Shown here one piece after another: positions 56,610-64,000 of a DNA stretch of 64,000 bases. The stretch's first letter is position 1. Every line of letters begins with the position of its first letter. The stretch comes from Anthonomus grandis grandis. Taxonomy: Eukaryota > Arthropoda > Insecta > Coleoptera > Curculionidae. The stretch spans positions 5,642,001 to 5,706,000 of the forward strand of contig NC_065553.1 of the NCBI RefSeq assembly GCF_022605725.1, read 5' to 3'. A model generated the notes under the pieces. It was not told where the DNA came from. It was given only the letters and a program-made list of their open reading frames with translations, and searched no databases. The translations under genes were made by a program, and so were the position numbers.

Positions 56610-56990
56610 TTAGATTGTCATGCGCAAGAAGTATCATTGAAAATGTTTTTGGTATAATGGCAAATCATATTCGTGTATTAAGAAAACCTATACAGCTTAT
56701 ATCTAGAAATATATCTACAAAGACTGTTTTGGCAATATGTTTGCAATTGACAACTAATTACGAACAACAAAATTGTTTCATATAGAAAATGATAAAGGAA
56801 GTATTTTTATAATTAACCAGTGGAGGAAGGAAAATCATCATTAAATAATTTATTGAGACTCAGTTATTGATTCACATTCATAATTGCTCGGAAAATGCCA
56901 AAACGGTTCATGAAGAGCTTAAGGATGATTTAATTTCACTTGAAGGTGAAGTGCCATGGCAATATAAATTCATACAATAAGAAAAGAAGA
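56610..56990 (+). pseudogene. Harbinger transposase, C-terminal fragment (element E)
   Basis: Reads CHARSIIENVFGIMANHIRV with LRKPIQLI, then TKTVLAICLQLTTNYEQQNC, and closes AKTVHEELKDDLISLEGEVP followed by WQYKFIQ and a stop near 56980. This is the 'ENAFGILA..FR' to 'GSVPWQ' end of Harbinger transposases. The catalytic core upstream is missing. It is an independent subfamily from elements A-D. Confidence 0.75.
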
Positions 56991-57299
56991 TTTGCATACC
57001 CCACTTATAATAAGAATCGAATTTGTGTTAATTTTATAATATCTAAGTGTTTTTGTGTTCGAAATAAACGCGTTAATAAAATCGACTTTCAAGTAACATA
57101 CGATTCTATATATTTGCGTCAATTGGTCAAACACTTTTGGTTAACTTGCGTTCTCAAATTATGTAGTTTCTTTTGAATTTCCGCTGTAGAAATTTTGTAA
57201 TGCATTTTGCTTTTTGATTCTATCCTTAAATTTTGTATTATGTATATTTTATAATACAGAATATAATTCAACATTTTCAATTAAAAAACACGGGTCTTC
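56991..57299. other. Intergenic, nothing recognised
   Basis: AT-rich. Confidence 0.4.
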
Positions 57300-57960
57300 T
57301 CTCGTCCAGTTGAACTTCTCCATATTTCATTTACAACTCTACTCCTTGCTGCAAAAACTTTGAAGCAGTCTTTAAGCAAACTAATTTCCTAGAGAAAGTG
57401 GCCGTGTATACTACAGGCTCTCAGCAAATCCAAGCCTTTATGTCTAAGTAATTTTGCTTCTAAATTTCTGTGATGACGTCGTGCACACCCTACGCAAGCG
57501 ACTTATAAGCGCAACAATTTTATTTGCTAGTGAACACGAAGCTTAAAGGTCACTTTTCTACCATTACTATTTTACTCAATAAAATTTATTTGTTTAAATT
57601 TTTTCTAATCCTTACCTGTTTCGATAAAAACATACCTATCCAGTAGTAGGAGTCGGCACTTTGTTTTATCGGGAACATCCCACCAAAGCGAGAATCAGCC
57701 TAGGGACTAATTATTACATACATGAACGCTCCTTATCCCACTTGACAGATATTATGTTGGCTGTCGACTTGAATGTGATTCAGTACTTGCATAAGGCTCG
57801 CAGACAAGAAACAGTCTAACACGCCCTCCCGAGTCCCGATGTTATATGTCAGATGCACTGACGTACGTTATGTGTGCGTTCTGAGTCGTAATTTCCAAAA
57901 GGAATTCGACGGAGGAGAAATTCGGGACTAATTTGCTGTTTTGCCGACGATGGGATGTAT
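57300..57960. other. GC-richer unique island (candidate conserved noncoding element)
   Basis: Includes TGATGACGTCGTGCAC (CRE-like TGACGTC) near 57470 and ACTGACGTACGTTATG near 57858. No coding frame recognised except a 71-codon minus-strand ORF of no family. Confidence 0.35.
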
Positions 57961-58751
57961 AATACGCGAGTTTCGGCTTGATTTATTATGTATAAATGTT
58001 TAGGGAACGCAAAATAAATGTTAATGAGGTCATATGTGAAATCGTATTTTAAATATTTTATCATATGACTTTTGCTTTGAATTTATAGAAAATAAAAAGA
58101 ATGACTGCCATATCCATTTATGTTATGCATAATAAGGTAAATACATGTTTCTATTTTTTTTTTAATCAGAATGAAGGCTCCTTAGAGATTCCTTTAAAAT
58201 TTAAGTCTAAATTTTTTAAAATATATTAAACATTTAAAAAAATTACCTTTTTTTTTCCAAAAATTACTTGCAAATAAAATAGGTTTTAGTATGTCTGTAT
58301 AAAAATTAGAATTTTCTCACCGCCATTAATTAAATTATATTGTCAATAAAAGTAATTGGATATACATATTTCTGTATCAACATAACATATTGTACAAACA
58401 AACATACAAACAACAATACAAACATAACATATTGCATATACCTAATAATTTAACTCAACAGTTATTCAATTATGTTTTTGCCAACACAAATTTAGTATCC
58501 TAGGATTTTCTAAATGACGCATATATTTTTGTTTGTTATTTCTTTTATTATTAAACGTAATTTAGAGATTAATTAAAATTCAAAAAAAAATTCTCCTCTA
58601 GCGGATAATTATGCGACCTCGCGATTTTATATTATGATAACAATTTTCCAGGTTTTTAAATAAGTATTGTAAAAAAATATAATGCAATATGTTTTAGACA
58701 ATAAATTAAGTATGTTATTTTTTAATTTTATTGTTTTTTTAAATTTTTTAA
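57961..58751. other. Intergenic with ACAAACA-rich microsatellite
   Basis: AT-rich. Imperfect ACAAAC/ATACAA repeats at about 58390-58432. Confidence 0.45.
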
Positions 58752-58905
58752 TATTGTAAAGATATTACAAACAGATATTACGGAATGACACAATTGGTAC
58801 ATGGCACGACATTTCGAAGGTCAGCGAATCTTCCGGATTTATGGTCAGCCGAGTATATAAGGAGCCGCATCTCCACTGGGAGGCAGTTGACAGGCAGCTG
58901 ATGTT
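58752..58905 (+). repeat. LTR family L1, 5' fragment
   Basis: TGTAAAGATATTAC, CGGAATGACACAA, CTTCCGG and GAGTATATAAGGAGCCGCAT occur in the same order as in the LTRs at 18893 and 21080. It ends shortly after the TATA box (near 58854); the 3' half is missing. Confidence 0.7.
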
Positions 58906-59699
58906 TTTAAAAAAAATGGAAACGTTGTAAATCAAATTTAAGTATATAATAGTTTCCTATTAAAAAACTTGCTTAAAAAAAAAATAAAAATCTTAAAAGT
59001 TTTTATAAATAAAGAAACTATACATAAGGTATTTTCAAAAATGTATCATTTAAGTTTTTTCAAAACATACAACCCAAGCAAAACACGATGGTTGAATAAA
59101 CGTTTATTTTTGGTTCATACTAGATTTACATTTTCGGTTGAAATTAACATATTGAATAAAATGTCTGTGTGATATACGTTGACGAATTTAATATTATGCT
59201 TATGTTTTATTCATCTTTAAGTAGAAGGTTTATTATATGGTAATAATATATACGTCTTTAAATAGTATATTTTATACTAGTTAAAGACGTTTATAAAATA
59301 CATTTAATGGAATAAGATTTTTAAAAAAATAATCGTACTATCAATATAGATATTTTTTTTTCTCATTTGCAGATGTGTTTTATGCATCAGAGACCATTTT
59401 TCGACATACAAAGAAAAAAATTAATTTTTACCTATGGCTTTATAAGGGATTTATAGTAAATAATATTTAATAAAAAAAGTACACCACTGCATTCTTCTAA
59501 AAAAAAAATTATTTTTTAAATCCTTGTTTAGTTTTGAGCAAATTTGCATTCTTGAGATCTTTTATTTGTCTATCTTATTTGGTATAATTATTTCCTTTAT
59601 TATTTCCATTTCCTTTTTGTTCTAGCTTTCTTTGCATATGATATTCTATTAATACACTATAAGATATATACGTGTATGAACACACAGTAGTGTATGTGG
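58906..59699. other. Intergenic, nothing recognised
   Basis: AT-rich. A 67-codon ORF without domain signal. Confidence 0.4.
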
Positions 59700-60600
59700 G
59701 ATATCGGGGTCATTTTATCATATATTTGAGGTGTAGTGATCAAGTGTAAATACTAGCTATGTAAATCCCTTGTCAATATTTTTAAAAGCTGACATTTTTT
59801 CAAAACTTAATGACTTATCTTAAAAAAGCTTAATTTCTACTTATTTGCGATAAAAAATGGTACAACTACTGCAATTTGCATAGCGATATGCCTTACTTTC
59901 AAAAAATAAAAAAGGGTTTTTTCACGTTTTACTTACAAATCTTAAGGTTATGTGAGGAAAGTATAGATACGAAAACTATAGATTTTTTTTATCGCTTATA
60001 ATTTCCTTAAAATAATTTTTTTTCTCAGGCAATTATTTTTTGCAAAAAAATTGTTTTTTATTAACCCTATCCTTACCGAAATTGTTTTCAAAACATTGTT
60101 TTTCAAAATAATACTCATGAATAACAGCTGGTTTCATCGTTAATATCTAATCTAATACCACAGTTTGTTATTTAATTTAATTTTATATAATTATCTATGT
60201 GTATATTAATAAATATTTAATACCAAAACAGAACTATAAGATTGGATATTATGGATGAAAAACGGTGATTTTTCAAAAGAATTTCTTACTGGGCAAATGT
60301 TAGGGGTGGGTGGGGGGTGTAAGGTTTGTGTTGATGAAAAACAGTGTTTTTGCAAAAAATATATATATTTAATATTAATAACATTACTTATTTAAATTTT
60401 ATATAATTGTATATATAAATATTTAGTATAAAAAGAGCGTTATTAGATTGGCTAATATGGACAAAAAAACAGTGATTTTTTAAAAGAATTTTATTAAATA
60501 TTTGAGGTGAAGTAATTGAGTTTAAAAACTAGATATTTAAATCCCATGTCAATTTTTTATTATTTTTTTAAGCCAATTGATTAGCATTAAGCTTACAAAA
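59700..60600. repeat. Degenerate interspersed direct repeats
   Basis: Two word sets recur. One is ATATTTGAGGTG ... TAAATCCC.TGTCAAT at about 59725 and 60497. The other is AGATTGG.TA.TATGGA ... AGTGATTTTT at about 60240 and 60450, with a related AAAAACAGTGTTTTTGC at 60338. Suggests an old local duplication. No coding frame. Confidence 0.55.
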
Positions 60601-60789
60601 CTTAACAAATCTTAAAATTAACACAAAAGACAAATAAAATTAAATAATTTGGAAACGTCATCGAAAATGTTGACAAACCCTATTTCTCATATAAAACAAA
60701 ACATTACAACTTCTTAAATTAATTTAAGTATAAGCACCTTTTTCATATTTCCGCGTATTTTTCACCATATTTGAAGTAATAATAAATAT
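60601..60789. other. Intergenic spacer
   Basis: AT-rich, nothing recognised. Confidence 0.4.
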
Positions 60790-61060
60790 TTTCTAGGTCG
60801 CGCTCATAAGACAAGCCGTCAAATAAACCGTCTTCCTGTAGAAGAATTCCCAATAAAATCCCTTTACAGCTTTGACTTGACTCTCTGTCTAACGAGAGCT
60901 TTATAAACCGCGTAGTTGTATAAAAGACATATAGATTGGGTTCTTCGAGTTGGAACTAGTAGTCGTAAACCGCGAATAAGAGCCCCCTTACTACGGATAT
61001 TTTTCAGGGTTTTTACTGTGATGTCTTCGAAATGGGGTCTTCACAGTGTTTGTGGTTTTA
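60790..61060. other. GC-richer unique island with AAACCG words
   Basis: Contains AATAAACCGTC, TATAAACCGCG and CGTAAACCGCG within about 150 bases, plus CTGTATAAAA-like and GAATAAGAGCCCCC words. No ORF. A recurrent 8-base word suggests clustered binding sites; this is inference. Confidence 0.35.
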
Positions 61061-61479
61061 TTTTTATGCGATAGGGCTTTCTTTAATGCGCTTAGTCCTT
61101 GTAGATATGATGGATAGAAGTTTTTATTGAGAGTAATAAATTGCTTTTAACATTTTTTTTTACCGTTTTATAGTTTTTAATGTGGTTTATTTAAGAGGAA
61201 TAGGATAAAGCACCACCCTGTATAAAATTTAAAAATTTCCAAAAACACGTCAAATTTATTTTTGAGGGGACATTTTTTATACAGCAGCCTCCTGGCGAGG
61301 GCGGACAAAACCTCTAAGATCTTTGCGAAAAATCAAGCAAACGTGATAGATTTCCTCAACTAGTACTTGCGTGGTAGTCACTTTAGTAACGATTGACAAA
61401 CTAGTTAAAAAGTTGTCAAAAAAGCTCAAAAAAGTCAAGCGTTGTGCGCTCTTAAATATTTTTCTAAAAAATTGTGTTT
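61061..61479. other. Intergenic with a mariner-end-like word
   Basis: ACCACCCTGTATAAAA at about 61212 resembles a mariner right TIR word but in the wrong orientation to be the left end of the following transposase. Confidence 0.35.
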
Positions 61480-62455
61480 AATTTTGAGCAAAGAACGGAA
61501 ATGATTTTTATTTACGGGGAAAGTCAAAAATGTGCAAGAAGAACGGCAGCATTGTTTAACGAAAGATATCCTAATAGTCAATTAAATCATAAAAATGTTT
61601 TAAAATGAATTGCAAAGTACGTGGAAACTGGCACTTTTAATGCAAAGCCCTCTACATCACGCCAGGTAGGAATGTCTCGCGAAACAGTAAGAAAAGCACT
61701 AAAGTTACATCAATTTCACCCGTATAAAATGCAAATTCTTTAACAGCTTTTTGATGACGATTTTGATAGAAGAATTGAGTTTTGTAAAATAATTACTAAT
61801 TTCATAAACGAAAACCAAAATATTTTACAGAATATTTGCTTTAATGATAAGTGTTCATTTTTTTACATGGAAGTGTCAACAAACAAAAATTGTTACTACT
61901 AGAGTGATGAACATTGGCGAATTTTTAGAGAAGGTCACAGGCAGTATGCAGAGAAGATAAGACGTGTTTAGTCTGGTATTCTCGTAAATTCTATTATAGG
62001 ACCACTATTTATTGAAAAAAATCTAACCAGAGAACTCTACCCTAATGTGCTAAAAGACACAATAGACCCCTTAATAACATCTAACTTAGAAAATCAAACT
62101 GATGCAGCGGGTAATATGACTTTGCGAGAAAATTTAATACACTTCTAACAAGATGGAGCTTCACCAAATTTTTTTCTTCCGGTTAGAGAGTGGTTAAATA
62201 ATAAATTTCCTGGCAGATGGATTGGACGACGGGGAGCAATTGAATGGCCACCATGACCACCCGACTTATCGCCTTTAGATTTTTTTTTATGGGAGCATTT
62301 AAAATCAATGGTTTTTAAAACACAGCTTAGTAATTTGGAAGATTTAAAAAGAAGAATCACAGCTGCGTGTCCATCGAACTCCAGGCAGAAGTTTTTCTAT
62401 ATATTAAAAAGGAGTTTGAAAGCAGACTTTATTACTGTTTGAAAAAGTTGTAAAA
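61480..62455 (+). pseudogene. DD41D mariner-like transposase, nearly full-length but decayed
   Basis: Plus-strand reading, mostly one frame, gives IFIYGESQKCARRTAALFNE, IAKYVETGTFNAKPSTSRQV, MSRETVRKALKLHQFHPYKM, DDDFDRRIEFCKII, NICFNDKCSFF (first catalytic Asp in FND), IIGPLFIEKNLT, HF followed by a stop where a Gln is expected, QDGASPNFFLPVREWLNN (second Asp), WIGRRGAIEWPP, PPDLSPLDFFLWEHLKS (third Asp) and a shifted tail ending near 62455. At least six stops. It retains the N-terminal helix-turn-helix that the copy at 42943 lacks. No convincing TIRs were found. Confidence 0.85.
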
Positions 62456-63399
62456 TATGGATAATATATTGAACATTTTATAAATTAAGTTCTTTTATTA
62501 CTTTTTTATGTTCTATTTCATTTCAATAGTTAATTCTTGAAAAAAATAATGGTTTTAATTTGTCTCTTATAAAGTATTAATAAAAAGGTAAAGAATGTGG
62601 TATCTTTGAAAAGGTAATTAAAAGACCTTTAAAATTGATCAAGATCGTTTTGGTCTGTAGCAAAAGCAGCTGATCAATGTTTCTGTAGGTCAAATATTCC
62701 ACCATTGACTAGGCTGGATGGTTACATTGCAAATATACTTTTTTTTAAATGTAAAAATTAAATTAAAAAAAAATAGTGACAGTTAATTAATATATTAAAA
62801 AATTTGATCAGCTGAATGGTTTTTGAGTTTTGGCATATAGTTAACGTATTGTTCCTTGCCATTTAAAATGATGTATATTAGAGTGAAAATTAATTTTAAG
62901 ATACAATAGAAATTATAATTAATATTTTTGAAAAGAAATATCAAAGTCGATGATACTAAAAATACGTAAGTTTTATATTTTTTGAACTCTCAAAGTATCG
63001 TGACCATCGAAACAGCGTTCATTCACAATGTCATTGTAATTAAACATTGATAAAATAAGGAATCACATATTGCTCTTAGTAAAAAAACATAGATTTTAAG
63101 GCATTGTAACATCATCCCTCTAAGTTTTGTGTCTTTTACTATCAAATATTGGACTAGAGAAAATGTTTCCCATAGTATAACAGAAGAAGGCGTCATATAA
63201 TTAGAATAATTCAATCCAAAACTTATTCCTTAACAAAAAAAAATTATTAGACGACTAAAGGTGTTTTTTATGTATTTTTAACAACTGGTTTTGCATTATA
63301 ACAAGTAATTCGTCAGCTCGTTTAAATCTCTATAGTACGTTATTTTATTACGCTCCTAGACTTAAGAAAACTACCCTAAAAAAAGTTGAACTCCGCATA
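62456..63399. other. Intergenic, nothing recognised
   Basis: AT-rich. A 63-codon minus ORF without domain signal. Confidence 0.4.
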
Positions 63400-63720
63400 C
63401 TTGACCTTCGGTCAATACACCCTCGGCATCAGCATCCTCAGCTCGTAATACTCCGACAATAAGTACGGGAGAGATGGTTGCGGGTCAGCGTATAATGCCA
63501 TTGGTCCGTCTGGTCAATCGACCGTGTTTTAGTCCAAAATGGCGGCGAGTCGTCGTGTAGGGGTGGCTCGCCCTCATAAATGGCATCCCTCATCCCTCCG
63601 CCGACCGACGCCCGTCGCCTCCCACTTCCCTCGTTTATCACTTCCGACGGACGGACGTTGGGACGCTGCTTGTGCTGCTGGATGCTACCGGCTGAAAGGA
63701 AATTTGGATAAAAGTTGGTT
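63400..63720. other. GC-rich unique island with ATGGC/GCCAT motifs
   Basis: Contains GCCAT at 63497, CCAAAATGGCGGCG at 63534-63547 (resembling the Pho/YY1 consensus), ATGGC at 63580, a CCATTGG (CCAAT-type) word and GAGAG. ORFs of 67-93 codons on both strands are probably by-products of GC content. A promoter or Polycomb-type element is possible but unproven. Confidence 0.4.
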
Positions 63721-64000
63721 TAAGGGTTTCGGTTTTATACAGAATACTGAAACTTTAAATATATTATTAACGATTTTTTATTTATTTATTAATGACGGAA
63801 TACCTCATTATATAATTTAATAATATAATAACAGCATTCTACAAGCTTAAAGTTATCTAAAAGAAGCATCATAAGTGATATAAACGTTTATTAGTCACTC
63901 AAAAAGCCAAAAATAAAGTACATACAAAGAGAGGTACACAGATAGTGAACAACACTATGTTATTTCAATGTAAATAAAAAAATTATTCGTTACCTTCAAC
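63721..64000. other. Intergenic, nothing recognised
   Basis: AT-rich to the window end. Confidence 0.4.

Noticed and set aside
63438..63820. 67- and 93-codon ORFs at the right edge
   Set aside because: Overlapping on opposite strands in a CG-rich island, with no recognisable protein.
1..64000. tRNA or rRNA genes
   Set aside because: No segment showed a convincing cloverleaf with a GGTTCRA-type arm or rRNA-like stretches by eye. A tRNAscan or Rfam run would be needed to exclude them fully.

Overview
This window looks like AT-rich nuclear DNA from an insect, possibly a beetle. I base that on strongly AT-rich intergenic sequence, GT-AG splice signals, and a mix of decayed transposable elements typical of arthropods: Harbinger, Tc1/mariner DD41D-like, pogo/Tigger-like, Penelope-like, RTE, jockey/CR1-like LINEs, a Helitron and solo LTRs. 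I found no convincing host protein-coding exon, rRNA or tRNA. Almost every recognisable protein is transposon-derived, and nearly all are broken.

Layout. 1-5.9 kb: three Harbinger elements, two on the minus strand (1-1500 and 2269-4330) and one on the plus strand (4331-5911). In both minus-strand copies an antisense exon of the element's second gene sits inside the transposase intron. 7.5-8.15 kb: tail of a Penelope-like element with a GIY-YIG domain. 8.6-13.6 kb: inverted copies of a dispersed repeat around a 1-kb TIR element and an RTE LINE relic. 14.25-14.47 kb: a long hairpin carrying a hammerhead-ribozyme-like motif. 16.7 kb: mariner tail. 18.9-24.15 kb: two solo LTRs, one of them split by a 2.75-kb LINE. 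26.8-30.9 kb: two pogo-like elements in opposite orientations. 36.1-37.7 kb: a Harbinger bounded by TIRs and a TTA duplication. 39.4-42.5 kb: LINE relics and a Helitron. 42.94-44.2 kb: the best-preserved element, a mariner relative with a 305-codon open frame and both TIRs, followed by a ~170-bp tandem satellite. 48.2-49.1 kb: LINE pieces. 49.2-50.93 kb: a hairpin-rich tandem array with higher-order structure. 54.1-55 kb: LINE relic. 56.6 kb: Harbinger tail. 58.75 kb: partial LTR. 61.5-62.5 kb: a decayed full-length mariner relative.

Between the transposons are about a dozen visibly more GC-rich, apparently unique islands of 200-650 bp. They contain no convincing long ORFs. I infer that they may be conserved regulatory elements in a large intergenic or intronic tract, possibly near a developmental gene. 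This cannot be tested from one sequence.

All boundaries of decayed elements are approximate unless stated. Family assignments rest on reading translated motifs by eye.
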